Program-made: the position numbers and the translations under genes
In this document: in pieces, positions 10,495 to 21,031 of the stretch
Layout of the letters: every line of letters begins with the position of its first letter
Numbering within the stretch: position 1 is the first letter of the stretch
Source: Chloroflexota bacterium
GTDB lineage: Bacteria; Chloroflexota; Anaerolineae; Aggregatilineales; UBA3940
Assembly: GCA_010092885.1 (NCBI GenBank)
Contig: JAADYX010000381.1
Location: 1-64,000 of the forward strand
Reading direction: 5' to 3'
DNA length: 64,000 bases
The notes under the pieces: model-generated
The model's database searches: none
What the model was told of the DNA's origin: nothing
What the model saw: the letters and a program-made list of their open reading frames with translations, nothing else

Positions 10495-12027
10495 ATGAGC
10501 TGCACAGCCCGAATCAAAGGCATTCCCCAGATGCCGACAGTCAATGCCCGAGGTGGACCGGCTCTGTCCTACCCGATTGTGTATCAGGCGACGGTCGGGA
10601 CAGCCAACCTACCTGTACTCGATGTGCAGGTTGATGAACAGGGGCTTGCGTTGGATGGCAAGGTCTACCGGTGGCTTAAGGTTGTGTTCCCCAACAATAC
10701 GGAAGGCTGGGTGCGTGACGACCTGATCGAGATAGCCGGAGACTGCTCCGCGTTGGGTTACAAGAACACATCCGATGCACTTGTGCTGGCATTCAGTCTC
10801 TCGCATGAAGCCCCCTCTGTAACGCTGGGCAGGCAGGGGCCTGATCAGGGAGCCGATGAGCAGGAAGTACGCGGCATCGGTGGCGATGTCTGCCTCGTCA
10901 CCCTGACGGGGGATCCGAACCTCCCGCTGGTCAACGCGCGCAGCGGGCCTGGCCCGAACCACGGCGTGATCTTCCAGATGGAGCGCGGCACGAGTCGGAT
11001 CTATGTGATCGATGTGGCCGATGACGAAAGCGGCGCAGATCACCGGTGGTTCAATCTGGCGTTTCCAAACGGTCAGACCGGGTGGATGCGCGATGATGTG
11101 ATTGCCATCCAAGGGGACTGCACACCCGTGGGCTACGAGCATCTGGATGAACCCGTGTTGGCCAGCCGCGCGCCCCGGCTTTCATCCGAACCGGTGGCGG
11201 TTGAACCAGTTGCCGGAACAGCACCTGACTCGGGATGCGAAGGCACGGTGATATCGACGATCCCAGCGAAGGTCCGCAGTGGGCCAAATGTGACCTATAA
11301 TATTGTGACGACCGTTGAACCCAATACCGTCCTTCCCATAGATGACTCACGCGCACAGGATGACGGCGGGGACTTCATCTGGCTGCTGGTCACCACGCAG
11401 GAAGGTCAGACAGGTTGGATCCGCAGCGACCTGATGCGATATCAGGGGGACTGTGCTGATTTCGGCGTGGTGGCAGCTTCCGACGATCTCTATCCTTCGC
11501 CGATGCGACGTTACTTCTTCACACAAGGGTACGGCGGGATCAACGGTCACCGTGGTTGGGATCTGGCGTTAGAGGATGAAGCCATCCTCTCCGGGCCGAT
11601 GGGCGGGCGTGTGGTCCGTGCTCACCCGTGTTCACGGTGTACACCGGATAAACCCGCCTGGCGGCATCATGGCATCCCCTATGGGGACCAAAACGCTCTG
11701 CGTGATCCCGGTTGGGGATGGGGCTATGGCAACCATGTGATCGTCCGGTACCTGCATGACCGGCTGCCACCGAGCACACGGCAGAAGCTCGCTGAGCTAG
11801 GTTTGGCAGGCCATCATCTGTACGTGGTGTATGCCCACCTGAAGGAGATGTATCCATCCGTTGGCGATGAACTGACCGCCGAGACAGAGCTTGGTACATG
11901 TGGTGATACGGGTTGGTCTTCCGGTCCGCATCTGCATCTCGAAGTTCGGGCGGGCCCCAATCCGGACAGCATGGGCTCCTGGCTGAGTTTGGCCCTGCTC
12001 GACCCGGCTGTCCTGTTTAACCGCTAG
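10495..12027 (+). CDS. SH3b-repeat protein with C-terminal M23 metallopeptidase domain
   Basis: Three SH3b-like repeats (VNARSGP, KVRSGPN, GWxRDDxI); M23 motifs GHRGWDLAL, YAHL and HLHLEVR. Confidence 0.85.
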   Translation: MSCTARIKGIPQMPTVNARGGPALSYPIVYQATVGTANLPVLDVQVDEQGLALDGKVYRWLKVVFPNNTEGWVRDDLIEIAGDCSALGYKNTSDALVLAFSLSHEAPSVTLGRQGPDQGADEQEVRGIGGDVCLVTLTGDPNLPLVNARSGPGPNHGVIFQMERGTSRIYVIDVADDESGADHRWFNLAFPNGQTGWMRDDVIAIQGDCTPVGYEHLDEPVLASRAPRLSSEPVAVEPVAGTAPDSGCEGTVISTIPAKVRSGPNVTYNIVTTVEPNTVLPIDDSRAQDDGGDFIWLLVTTQEGQTGWIRSDLMRYQGDCADFGVVAASDDLYPSPMRRYFFTQGYGGINGHRGWDLALEDEAILSGPMGGRVVRAHPCSRCTPDKPAWRHHGIPYGDQNALRDPGWGWGYGNHVIVRYLHDRLPPSTRQKLAELGLAGHHLYVVYAHLKEMYPSVGDELTAETELGTCGDTGWSSGPHLHLEVRAGPNPDSMGSWLSLALLDPAVLFNR

Positions 12028-12098
12028 GTTGTCTGATGGCTACCAAGCATGCTATAGTGCGGACGAATATTCTGCCTTCACCCCGGAGGTTTGGCGTA

Positions 12099-12938
12099 AT
12101 GAAGAGACTTATCCATCTGCTGCTGGTCATGATTACAGCGGTGCTTGTAGTAACGGGCTGCCAGGTATCTGGGTCAGCCCCTGCCCCGGAATCCACATTC
12201 CCACCAGTTGATGTAACAGACGGCGGCGAGGCTGCGGAAGTCCCGCCGGAACCAGACGAAACCGAAGAAGACATCCCGGTGCCAACCGAAGCTGACACAC
12301 CTGATGTCTTTGGCACCCAAACTGCTGAGGCTCCCGTAGAGGAAGACGGTGGAGTCGAAGAGGGTGCGACCGACGAGGGTGATACGATCCTGCCCGGGGA
12401 TGATGAAGGCACCGCAGACACCGGTGAGGGCGAAGGTCAGGATGATGGGCTGCTGCCTACCCCAACAACGGAAGAAGGTGGACTTCCGGGCGAAGGTGAA
12501 GAAGACCAAACTGCTGAACCCACGCCCACGACGGAGATCCCCACACCACTCCCGGCTGACGCTACCGAACCACCGGCCTCATCGCCCGATGAGTGCACGT
12601 ATGTGGTACAGGCTGGTGACAATCTCTTCCGGATTGCGCAGCGGTTCGGCCTGACGACTGAGCAGTTGGCCGCCGCTAATGGCATCACCAACCCAGAGCT
12701 GATCGAAGTCGGGCAGGTGCTCAATCTGCCAATCGCGGGCTGCCCTGGCGGTGGCGATGGGGCACCGACACCCCCTGGCGGTGATGTGGCCGAGGTCTAT
12801 ATCGTGCAGCCCGGCGACAATCTTTTCCGAATCGCTTTGAGCTTTGGTTTGACGGTTGAAGAGCTGGCCGCCTTTAACAATATCACAGACCCGTCGCAGA
12901 TCTTCGTGGGCCAGGAGATTCTGATTCCGGCGCAATAG
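12099..12938 (+). CDS. Lipoprotein with acidic/TP linker and two LysM domains
   Basis: Lipobox VVTGC; two YVVQAGDNLFRIAQRFGLT / YIVQPGDNLFRIALSFGLT LysM repeats. Confidence 0.9.
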   Translation: MKRLIHLLLVMITAVLVVTGCQVSGSAPAPESTFPPVDVTDGGEAAEVPPEPDETEEDIPVPTEADTPDVFGTQTAEAPVEEDGGVEEGATDEGDTILPGDDEGTADTGEGEGQDDGLLPTPTTEEGGLPGEGEEDQTAEPTPTTEIPTPLPADATEPPASSPDECTYVVQAGDNLFRIAQRFGLTTEQLAAANGITNPELIEVGQVLNLPIAGCPGGGDGAPTPPGGDVAEVYIVQPGDNLFRIALSFGLTVEELAAFNNITDPSQIFVGQEILIPAQ

Positions 12939-12960
12939 GATCGCGTTGTTTGAGCAGCGG

Positions 12961-12995
12961 AACAAACAAGGGGCGCATTGCGCCCCTGTTGTTTA
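12961..12995 (+). terminator. Intrinsic (bidirectional-looking) terminator
   Basis: AACAAACAAGGGGCGCAttGCGCCCCTGTTGTTT. Confidence 0.7.
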
Positions 12996-13011
12996 GGCCG
13001 GAGGCACACCG

Positions 13012-13557
13012 ATGAATAATGACAGCCTGCGTGAACAGATTCTCAGCAGTGAGCAGATCTTCAAAGGGCGCATAGTCGACCTGCGCATCCTGGATATTAA
13101 ACTGGCGGATGGCACTGTTACCCGGCGTGAGATGGTTTATCATCCCGGAGCCGTTGCCGTCGTTCCAATTGATCAAGATGGTAGGGTGGTGCTTGTTCAC
13201 CAATATCGTCATGGGGCAAGTGGTGTTCTGCTGGAGCTGCCAGCAGGAGGCCTCTACCCGGGTGAGGATCCGATTGAGGCAGCCAAGCGTGAGCTGCAAG
13301 AAGAGATCGGGTATGTGCCACGCCAACTGACCCACCTGGGCAGCTACCATGTAGCGGCAGCCTATACGACCGAGGCAATCACAATCTACCTTGGGCGGGA
13401 TCTTATCCCGTCACGTCTCAAGGCAGACTACGACGAGCGTCTCATCGTGGAGCGGATCGCATTTAACGAGGCCTTGCGTATGGCTGAGACCAATGAGATC
13501 AGGGATGCCAAGACCATTATTGGTCTGATGTGGGCCGTACGTTATCTTGAGAGTTGA
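13012..13557 (+). CDS. NUDIX hydrolase (ADP-ribose pyrophosphatase-like)
   Basis: Nudix box GGLYPGEDPIEAAKRELQEEIGY. Confidence 0.92.
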   Translation: MNNDSLREQILSSEQIFKGRIVDLRILDIKLADGTVTRREMVYHPGAVAVVPIDQDGRVVLVHQYRHGASGVLLELPAGGLYPGEDPIEAAKRELQEEIGYVPRQLTHLGSYHVAAAYTTEAITIYLGRDLIPSRLKADYDERLIVERIAFNEALRMAETNEIRDAKTIIGLMWAVRYLES

Positions 13558-13560
13558 GCG

Positions 13561-13899
13561 GTGGACGAGCAGCGTATTGCCCTGGAAAACGCATTTATCC
13601 TTGAAAATCGGCTGAACATTGCACGTTTCGGCCCGGAACAGTTTGCGCAGCAGGGTGAAAAGGGTGTGGTGCTTGTTCAACCGGTGCAAGGCGAAACAGC
13701 GGAAGTGCGGTACCTTACGATCAGTGCCTTGCAAAATGCCGGTCTGGTGGGGAAGGATGGTCCGCCCATTCAGCAGTCGGTGACGCAAGCGTTAGAGCAG
13801 TACGATCCCTACCAGCAGATCGTGCTGGTGTTCTTGTATGCTGGTGATGGAACGGTATATTTGCTGGATATCGAAGAGCTGGAGCAGGAAGACTCTTAA
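13561..13899 (+). CDS. Conserved-looking hypothetical protein (GTG start), operonic with NUDIX and UPF0104 genes
   Basis: ORF fills the gap between two confident genes and abuts the next start. Confidence 0.65.
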   Translation: MDEQRIALENAFILENRLNIARFGPEQFAQQGEKGVVLVQPVQGETAEVRYLTISALQNAGLVGKDGPPIQQSVTQALEQYDPYQQIVLVFLYAGDGTVYLLDIEELEQEDS

Positions 13900-14972
13900 T
13901 GAAGAAGTGGCAGCAGTGGTTGTTATTTGCTGTGGGTATCGCGGTCAGTGCGATCTTTTTAGCCCTGGCCTTACGCGGCCTCAACCTGCGCGAAGTATGG
14001 ATCGACATGAGGCAGGCACGTTACGGTTGGCTGATCCCTGGTGTGGCCGTGTACTTCATTGCGGTCTGGGGAAGAACGTGGCGATGGCACTATCTGCTGC
14101 GACCGGTGAAGCGCATCAGCCTTAAGGCGATGTTCCCGGTAGTGGTAATCGGCTATATGGGCAACAATGTCTACCCTCTACGCGCGGGTGAAGTGATCCG
14201 GGCCTACGTGCTCAAGCGCAATGAGGATGTCAGCATCAGTGCTTCGTTGGCTACGATCATTGTGGAGCGCATCTTTGACGGGCTGGTCATGTTGATCTTC
14301 GTGTTTGCAGCCCTGCCCTTTGCCCCCATTCCGGCGCCATTTGACCAGATCGTGCTCTATATGACGGGGCTTTTCTTTGGCGCGCTGCTGGTCTTCTTCT
14401 TATTGGCTCTCAGGCCAGCGTTTACCCGCAAATTGTATACAGGCATCTTCAACCGGCTCATCCCCGTTGAGGCCCTGCGCGATAAGACAATTGACCTGGC
14501 TGATCGCTTTATGGACGGCCTGGCCTCGCTGCGCAGTCCGGGAGATATGCTGATGATCCTCGTGACGTCAGTATTTATCTGGCTGACGGAGACAGGCAAA
14601 TATTGGTTCGTAATGCATGCCTTTGATTTCCAGGTGAGCTTTTTCGTCCTGATGTTGATGACGGCTGTTGTCAATCTCGCGACTACACTGCCGAGCTCCC
14701 CTGGTTATGTGGGCACATTCCATGAGCCAGGCATCGAGATATTGAAGGTCTTTGGGGTGCCTGCCAACACCGCAGCAGCCTATACCGTGGTACTGCACGC
14801 GGCGCTGTGGCTGCCGATCACCTTGCTGGGCGGCTTCTACATGATCAGGCAGGGGGTACGCTGGCGGGATTTTGCCGAGGCATCACGCAGTGTTGAACAG
14901 CTAAATGAGGCGGACCACGATAGTCAGGTACCGCAGTCCGCCCCGGCGGGTTCGTCTATGGGGACGCGATGA
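13899..14972 (+). CDS. Lysylphosphatidylglycerol synthase TM region / UPF0104 family membrane protein
   Basis: NNVYPLRAGEVIRAYVL...SASLATIIVERIFDG and PSSPGYVGTFHEPGI motifs. Confidence 0.88.
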   Translation: MKKWQQWLLFAVGIAVSAIFLALALRGLNLREVWIDMRQARYGWLIPGVAVYFIAVWGRTWRWHYLLRPVKRISLKAMFPVVVIGYMGNNVYPLRAGEVIRAYVLKRNEDVSISASLATIIVERIFDGLVMLIFVFAALPFAPIPAPFDQIVLYMTGLFFGALLVFFLLALRPAFTRKLYTGIFNRLIPVEALRDKTIDLADRFMDGLASLRSPGDMLMILVTSVFIWLTETGKYWFVMHAFDFQVSFFVLMLMTAVVNLATTLPSSPGYVGTFHEPGIEILKVFGVPANTAAAYTVVLHAALWLPITLLGGFYMIRQGVRWRDFAEASRSVEQLNEADHDSQVPQSAPAGSSMGTR

Positions 14973-15648
14973 CCAATGAGCCCACCGTGTCGTCGAGCAC
15001 GCGCAGGTTGGGGGTAAAGCTTTCCGGTGGTTGCCCCTCTGTCTGAGTACCCGATTCAGGATGCGAGACCGGGAATATGCCCAGTATGTACGAGGTTCCA
15101 TCCGTGGTCAGACCCTGAAAGACGTATACCAGCCCCATATCGGCCAACGGTCCATCATCAATTTGTGTGACATAGCGAATGCCTTCCCCTACCGGGAAGG
15201 TAATTTGCTGCTGTTGGGCAGCAAAAGTACTTGTGCCACCCGGATCAGGAATGGACAGTGATGCGGCGTCGGCTGAACCATCCAGCACGGCCCGCAGCGG
15301 AGCAAAAACGCCCGGTGATATCGCTTCAAAGTCGGCCACTGGATAGATGGTCAGCCGTGGGATACCAATCGGGTACCCATTGAATTCGAACTCCAATGTT
15401 GACGGCAGAGTCTCCGTCGCCGGAAGGGGCCTGTAGTCTACTGACCGGACAAATCCCGGTTCAACGTAGAAACGCACATCCTCAAACGCCGTGTTAGGCG
15501 CTGGCGCTGGCTGCTCTTCGACTGTCTCCGGCTGCTGTTCAACGATTTCCGCTGTTGGGCGCAAAGGGCTGAAGTTCACTTCTGGGGTGGGGTCAGTGCC
15601 GCAGGCGGCCAACCACACAACGATAACTGCTGCTACCCACTGCCGCAT
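14956..15648 (-). CDS. Hypothetical lipoprotein
   Basis: Signal peptide with lipobox LAAC; convergent with the preceding gene. Confidence 0.75.
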   Translation of the reverse strand: MRQWVAAVIVVWLAACGTDPTPEVNFSPLRPTAEIVEQQPETVEEQPAPAPNTAFEDVRFYVEPGFVRSVDYRPLPATETLPSTLEFEFNGYPIGIPRLTIYPVADFEAISPGVFAPLRAVLDGSADAASLSIPDPGGTSTFAAQQQQITFPVGEGIRYVTQIDDGPLADMGLVYVFQGLTTDGTSYILGIFPVSHPESGTQTEGQPPESFTPNLRVLDDTVGSLVIASP

Positions 15649-15656
15649 GGCCTCTC

Positions 15657-16838
15657 CTAACTGATAACATCCAGTTCTTTACCGACCTTTTCAAACGCGG
15701 CCAATCCAACCTCCAAATCAGAAGGTGAGTGAGCGGCTGTGTTCATCACACGGATGCGTGCCTTGCCACGCGGCACCGTAGGATAGGCGATGGCCATGGC
15801 AAAGACACCTTCCTCAAACAAGCGTTTGCTGAAAGTTTGTGCGAGCTCTGCTTCGCCGAGCATGACAGGCACAATGGGTGTGACTGTGTGACCTGTATCA
15901 AAACCGAGTTTGTTCATCTCGGTTTTGAACCACTCAGCATTGGACCACAGGCGGTCGACCTGTTCAGTGCTTTCTTCGAGCAGATCGATGGCAGCGATAC
16001 AGGCCGCAACGTCAGGTATTGTCATGGCGGAGGAAAACAGGAATGGGCGGGCGCGCTGCTTCATCCAATCGATGATCTCTTGGCGGCCAGCGATAACGCC
16101 GCCAACAACGCCAAATGCCTTGGACATGGTGCCGATCTCGACATCAACTTTGCCGTGCAGCCCAAAATGGTCCACAATGCCACGTCCACCTGTGCCGAGT
16201 ACACCTTCGCCGTGTGCATCGTCAACCATCAGGATACAACCATGTTCATGGGCGATTTCATACAAGTCAGGCAGAGGTGCGATATCGCCATCCATGCTGA
16301 ACACGCCGTCGGTAACGATTAAGCATCGGCCTGTGATCTCGGTCTCAGCTAATTTGGCGCGCAGGTCGTCGGGATCCGCATGATTGAAGCGAACCACTTG
16401 AGCACGGGAGAGACGGCATCCATCAATGATGCTGGCATGGTTCAACTCATCAGAGAAGATGACATCTTGCTTGCCGACAAGCGCCGGAATAGCAGCCAGA
16501 TTGGCGGTGAACCCGCTCTGAGTTGTCACAGCGGCTTCCACCCCTTTGAACCGCGCCAGGCGGTCTTCCAGCGTGTTGTGGAGGCTCATAGTACCGGCAA
16601 TGGTTCGTACTGCACCTGGCCCAATACCGTATTCATCTATCGCCTGTTTGGCAGCTTCCTTGAGCCGAGGGTGGTTGGCCAGGCCAAGGTAGTTGTTCGC
16701 GCAGAAATTGAGCACCCTGCGGCCATCGATTTCAACCCAGCCTTCCATCGGGCTCTCAATGGTGCGGATTGTGTTGAATAGACCTTGCTCTTTCAGTGAG
16801 GTGATCTCTTCGTTCAGGTAGGCGGTTGGGGTCGCCAT
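15657..16838 (-). CDS. kbl: Glycine C-acetyltransferase (2-amino-3-ketobutyrate CoA ligase)
   Basis: [41 protein letters not shown] (PLP lysine region). Start moved to MATPTAYL. Confidence 0.88.
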   Translation of the reverse strand: MATPTAYLNEEITSLKEQGLFNTIRTIESPMEGWVEIDGRRVLNFCANNYLGLANHPRLKEAAKQAIDEYGIGPGAVRTIAGTMSLHNTLEDRLARFKGVEAAVTTQSGFTANLAAIPALVGKQDVIFSDELNHASIIDGCRLSRAQVVRFNHADPDDLRAKLAETEITGRCLIVTDGVFSMDGDIAPLPDLYEIAHEHGCILMVDDAHGEGVLGTGGRGIVDHFGLHGKVDVEIGTMSKAFGVVGGVIAGRQEIIDWMKQRARPFLFSSAMTIPDVAACIAAIDLLEESTEQVDRLWSNAEWFKTEMNKLGFDTGHTVTPIVPVMLGEAELAQTFSKRLFEEGVFAMAIAYPTVPRGKARIRVMNTAAHSPSDLEVGLAAFEKVGKELDVIS

Positions 16839-16944
16839 TTGAACTCCTTGAGGTATTATTTTGTCGCTTGATAGGTGCATTGTACACTGCTGTGTGGAAA
16901 GTCGCATCGTATCGTTGAACACACAAATGATGGATTTTGGGACC

Positions 16945-18540
16945 ATGGAAAATAAACAGCCAAGCGATCCAGCATCTGCCCCCGCACAGCCACATCGCCG
17001 CCGACTTGTATTAGAAGTGTTTCTCGTCTTCTTGGCTTTCCTTGCGATCTATCTGATAACAGCAAGTGATGCCGCATGGCACACTGATGGCCTTGTGCGG
17101 ATGTATGTGGCTCGCAACCTTCTAGAATACGGCGACCCCATTTTGCGAGAAGCTGAGCAAGGTGAGGTCTCAGCAACGGTGTGGGCTGTCACTGGGCACG
17201 ATGGTCGATTCTATAGCTTCTATGGGCTGGGGCACTCTTTGTTCATTATGCCTGGCTATGCGCTTGCTAATTGGATTGAGCAAAGTATAGGAGGAATCCC
17301 GTACATTTGGGATGAGCACCGCTTTTTCTTAGGGATGCTAGCACCTGTTTTGTCAGCGTTGGTGGCGTCGTCGGTTTTCGCGACCACATCGTTGCTGGGG
17401 TACCGTCGCTCAAGCGCCCTATTAACGGCAGGCGTTGTGGGCCTGGCTACAATAATCTGGCCCAATGCGCGTGATTTGCAAGATAATCTACTGGAAACCA
17501 GTCTCATCATGGTGTCAATTGCTTTGCTGGTTGCCCATCATCGCTTCCCCGAGCTTAAATGGCCCCCTCTTGTGGCTGGTGCCTCGTTTGGCCTGGCATT
17601 TGTGACACGCTCATCGGCAGCATTGGCCTTCCCAGGTTTGATGCTCATCTTGATTATGCCCACCCTTCTTGAAGAGAGGGCGTTGAGCCAGAAACTTCTG
17701 ACCGCAGCCGTGCTGTTTGGTCTCGGGGCTTTGCTGACGGCATGGATCTGGCCCGTGTACAACCAAGTGCGCTTTGGCGATCCGATGGAAACTGGCTATT
17801 CACAAATGTTCTTGCGCGACGCTCCAGCACCCGGCCAGCCCCTTCTGCCCGGGTTGGCGACATGGCTGTTTAGTCCATGGCATGGGCTGCTTATTTACAC
17901 GCCGCTGCTTCTCCTACTGCCGTTCCTTGCCAGACACTTCGCAGAGAATCGGGTTGGGCTGTGGGTATTGGTCGGCGGCATACTGACACTCATTTCTGTG
18001 ACATTGTTCTATTCAACGTTCAGGGGCCTTGGGAAATGGACATACGGCCCAGGCTACTTGATGATGGGCATTCCCTGGGTATTGGTGACTCTTGTCGTGT
18101 TCTTTGAGAACTTCAAAAACATGATGTTGAGTGTGCGCGTGTTGGGAACCATTCTGCTAGGACTCAATGTGATTGCAACCTTGCCAGGTGTCTTTCTACC
18201 GATCGGCTACGCTGCACTGTACATTGGTCAACAGATTTCCCTCCAAGGTGGCGACGATCTCTCGTGGATACCCATGATATATTCGCCAATTGTCACGATG
18301 GGAGAACAAAGTATTCAAGCTATCGGTAATGTGCTCAGCGGGCGCGCAGCAACTTTCGACGTGATCCCTAATTCGGCGACATGGCTGGAGAGTTTCGTGG
18401 GCCTAAATGCACCAGACTGGTGGTGGGTGATGATCTTCTACCGTGGCTTCCGGCCGATAATCCTGATTCCGATGGGGCTGCTTGCCAGCGTCGCTGTGAC
18501 CCTTTTCTTTTTGCTGCGTCTCCCCGAACCTGAGTCTTAG
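16945..18540 (+). CDS. Polytopic membrane protein (GT-C/PMT-like), paralog A
   Basis: Many TM segments; [32 protein letters not shown] shared with the gene at 18909. Confidence 0.8.
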   Translation: MENKQPSDPASAPAQPHRRRLVLEVFLVFLAFLAIYLITASDAAWHTDGLVRMYVARNLLEYGDPILREAEQGEVSATVWAVTGHDGRFYSFYGLGHSLFIMPGYALANWIEQSIGGIPYIWDEHRFFLGMLAPVLSALVASSVFATTSLLGYRRSSALLTAGVVGLATIIWPNARDLQDNLLETSLIMVSIALLVAHHRFPELKWPPLVAGASFGLAFVTRSSAALAFPGLMLILIMPTLLEERALSQKLLTAAVLFGLGALLTAWIWPVYNQVRFGDPMETGYSQMFLRDAPAPGQPLLPGLATWLFSPWHGLLIYTPLLLLLPFLARHFAENRVGLWVLVGGILTLISVTLFYSTFRGLGKWTYGPGYLMMGIPWVLVTLVVFFENFKNMMLSVRVLGTILLGLNVIATLPGVFLPIGYAALYIGQQISLQGGDDLSWIPMIYSPIVTMGEQSIQAIGNVLSGRAATFDVIPNSATWLESFVGLNAPDWWWVMIFYRGFRPIILIPMGLLASVAVTLFFLLRLPEPES

Positions 18541-18866
18541 CGGTCATCGCCGCTGCCATGAAGCTGCCCACGTGCGCCGCGTGAGGCAAGTTTCTTGAGA
18601 TTGCTTGAAGCAATATCGTCCAGATTAAGGCCCAGTTCGTCGGCCAGCATAGCAACGTACCACAGCACATCCCCCAATTCCTTTTTGATAGCTGCAACTG
18701 CTGCGGGCGAAAACTCGCCATTCTGGTCGCGGATGACTTTTTTGACCTTTTCACATACTTCGCCGGCTTCCCCAGCCAGGCCAAGCGTTGGATAAATCGG
18801 ATTGCTGCCCCGCTCGGGGTAGCGGGCGGTATCTGCAGCGCGTTTCTGATAGGTATTCAGATCCAT
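18537..18866 (-). CDS. MazG-like nucleotide pyrophosphohydrolase
   Basis: GLAGEAGEVCEKVKK...KKELGDVLWYVAMLADELGL. Confidence 0.88.
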   Translation of the reverse strand: MDLNTYQKRAADTARYPERGSNPIYPTLGLAGEAGEVCEKVKKVIRDQNGEFSPAAVAAIKKELGDVLWYVAMLADELGLNLDDIASSNLKKLASRGARGQLHGSGDDR

Positions 18867-18908
18867 GGTATGCTTACTCCGTTTTGTTACGTCATTGAGG
18901 GAAAGCTA

Positions 18909-20492
18909 ATGCGTAATCCTGGACAGCGAATCGGCCTGGAAGTCCTGCTCATCTTTACGATGTTCCTCTCTGTCTATTTGATTACAGCGAGCGATGCAGG
19001 TTGGCACAATGATGGCCTTGTCCGCATGTATGTTGCTCGCAACCTGCTGGAACATGGTGATCCTATTCTACGTGAGGCAGAACAGGATCAGGTTGACCAG
19101 CTGTGGGCAGTTACCGGTCGTGAGGGACGTTTGTATAGCTTCTACGGTATTGGCCATTCACTTCTCATCATTCCAACGCAGATCGCAACTGATCTGACGA
19201 GAGATATCTTTGGCAGTCGTCCAAATCAGTACGTTCCGGAAATGGACCGCTTTTGGTTGGGCATGATCGCCCCTGTGATGTCTGCTATGGTGGGTGCCGC
19301 CGTATACAGCGTGATCCGCCAGATGGATTTCTCACGGTCAACAGCTTTGTGTACCGCAGCAGTCATTGGCTTGGGTACGTTAATCTGGCCGCATGCGCGT
19401 GACCTACACGACAATCTGGTGGAAACAGCTTTTGTGATGGTTTCACTGGCACTCATCGTTACATACAATCGCACGGAGCAAGTCCCTTTTCTGGTTGGAG
19501 CAGGGGCTCTCTTCGGATTTGCCTTCATCACGAGAACGAGCGCCGTGTTTGCTTTTCCTGGCTTGATGCTTGTCCTGCTGATGCCGCCTTTGCTTGACAG
19601 GGGTTTCGAACCCAGACTCCTTCTGCGGATTGTTTGGTTTGGCCTGGGTTCATTGATCTTCGCATGGATATACCCAGCTTACAACTTCTGGCGGTTTGGT
19701 AGTCCATTTGAGACAGGCTACACAGAGATGTTTGCACGCGATTCTCCTGCTCCTGGGCAGCCCCTCCTGCCGGGGTTGGCAACCTGGTTGATCAGCCCGT
19801 GGCATGGATTGCTAGTATTCACACCGCTGGTCTTACTGATTCCGGTGCTCGCGAAGCGCTTCATGGCGCACCGGATGGGCAAATGGGTGCTTCTTGGAGG
19901 CGGTTTCGCCCTCGCTTCAGTGACACTTTTCTACTCGACGTATCGGGGTCTGGGTAAGTGGGCTTACGGCCCTGGCTATCTTATGATCGGCATTCCATTC
20001 TTTCTGCTTGGCATCGCACCCCTCTTTGAGTATTGGCGGGTGCTGCCCAGCTGGCAGCGACTGAGTGGAGTTCTTCTCACTTCGCTCAATATCCTTGTTT
20101 CATTGCCCGGAGTCTTTCTGCCCGTTGCCTATGCGGCGTTGCTGATAGGTAAGTTGGTTCCTGTCAAAGGGGGTGACGACCTCTCCTGGATACCCGCATC
20201 ACATTCGCCAATTGTGCTGATGGGGAGGCAGAGTCTGCGTGCGCTTGGCAATGTGTTCAGCGGACGTGCAGCTGCTCTAGAGACCATCCCTGATCCATCA
20301 ACATGGCTCGACACCTATGTAGGGCTCAATGCACCAGATTGGTGGTGGCTGTTGGCCTACTATCGTGGCTTTGAACCTGCACTTATCATTCCCGTGATCC
20401 TGCTGGGAGTGGCGGGGGCGGCACTATACGGCTGGCATCAGCTTGGGGGGCAGGTTATGCTTGGTGTCAGAGACATGGAGCCGATTGATTGA
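18909..20492 (+). CDS. Polytopic membrane protein (GT-C/PMT-like), paralog B
   Basis: Colinear with the gene at 16945 ([54 protein letters not shown]). SD GAGGGAAA upstream of the ATG. Confidence 0.8.
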   Translation: MRNPGQRIGLEVLLIFTMFLSVYLITASDAGWHNDGLVRMYVARNLLEHGDPILREAEQDQVDQLWAVTGREGRLYSFYGIGHSLLIIPTQIATDLTRDIFGSRPNQYVPEMDRFWLGMIAPVMSAMVGAAVYSVIRQMDFSRSTALCTAAVIGLGTLIWPHARDLHDNLVETAFVMVSLALIVTYNRTEQVPFLVGAGALFGFAFITRTSAVFAFPGLMLVLLMPPLLDRGFEPRLLLRIVWFGLGSLIFAWIYPAYNFWRFGSPFETGYTEMFARDSPAPGQPLLPGLATWLISPWHGLLVFTPLVLLIPVLAKRFMAHRMGKWVLLGGGFALASVTLFYSTYRGLGKWAYGPGYLMIGIPFFLLGIAPLFEYWRVLPSWQRLSGVLLTSLNILVSLPGVFLPVAYAALLIGKLVPVKGGDDLSWIPASHSPIVLMGRQSLRALGNVFSGRAAALETIPDPSTWLDTYVGLNAPDWWWLLAYYRGFEPALIIPVILLGVAGAALYGWHQLGGQVMLGVRDMEPID

Positions 20493-20494
20493 CT

Positions 20495-21031
20495 ATGCCA
20501 ACAAAACGACTTGTGTTGTTCGTCACGGTAGTAGGCGTTGTTCTTCTGATTGATCAGGTGGCTAAATGGCTGGTCATGCAGAACCTGGAGCTGGGACAGT
20601 CCTGGCAGGCGCTGCCGTTTCTACAACCCTTGTTTCGAGTGACATACAGCTATAACACCGGAGCCGCTTTTGGGATGTTTCCCATGGCTTCATCGGTGTT
20701 TCTGGTGCTGGCCTTTATCGCGTCGGTAGTTTTCGCTGTGATGTACTTCAACTTTGGCAGCGAAGTCACCTGGCTTTCACTGGTCGGAGTTCCGATGATA
20801 GTCGGCGGTGCCTTGGGTAATGCCATTGACCGCCTGCGATTTGATTATGTAGTTGACTTCTTCCATGTGCAGGTAGCCAACTTTGCCAACATCTCCAATT
20901 TCGCCGATCATGCGATAACGCTAGGGGTCATTCTGTTGTTCATCGATCAGGTGCGGATCGAGCGAGAAGAACAGGCTCAAAAGCAGGAGGTAACAACGGC
21001 ACCGGTTGAAGAGCATGAAGGGATATCGTAA
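20495..21031 (+). CDS. lspA: Signal peptidase II (lipoprotein signal peptidase)
   Basis: YNTGAAFGMF, GGALGNAIDRLRFDYVVDFFHV, NFADHAITLGV motifs. Confidence 0.92.
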   Translation: MPTKRLVLFVTVVGVVLLIDQVAKWLVMQNLELGQSWQALPFLQPLFRVTYSYNTGAAFGMFPMASSVFLVLAFIASVVFAVMYFNFGSEVTWLSLVGVPMIVGGALGNAIDRLRFDYVVDFFHVQVANFANISNFADHAITLGVILLFIDQVRIEREEQAQKQEVTTAPVEEHEGIS

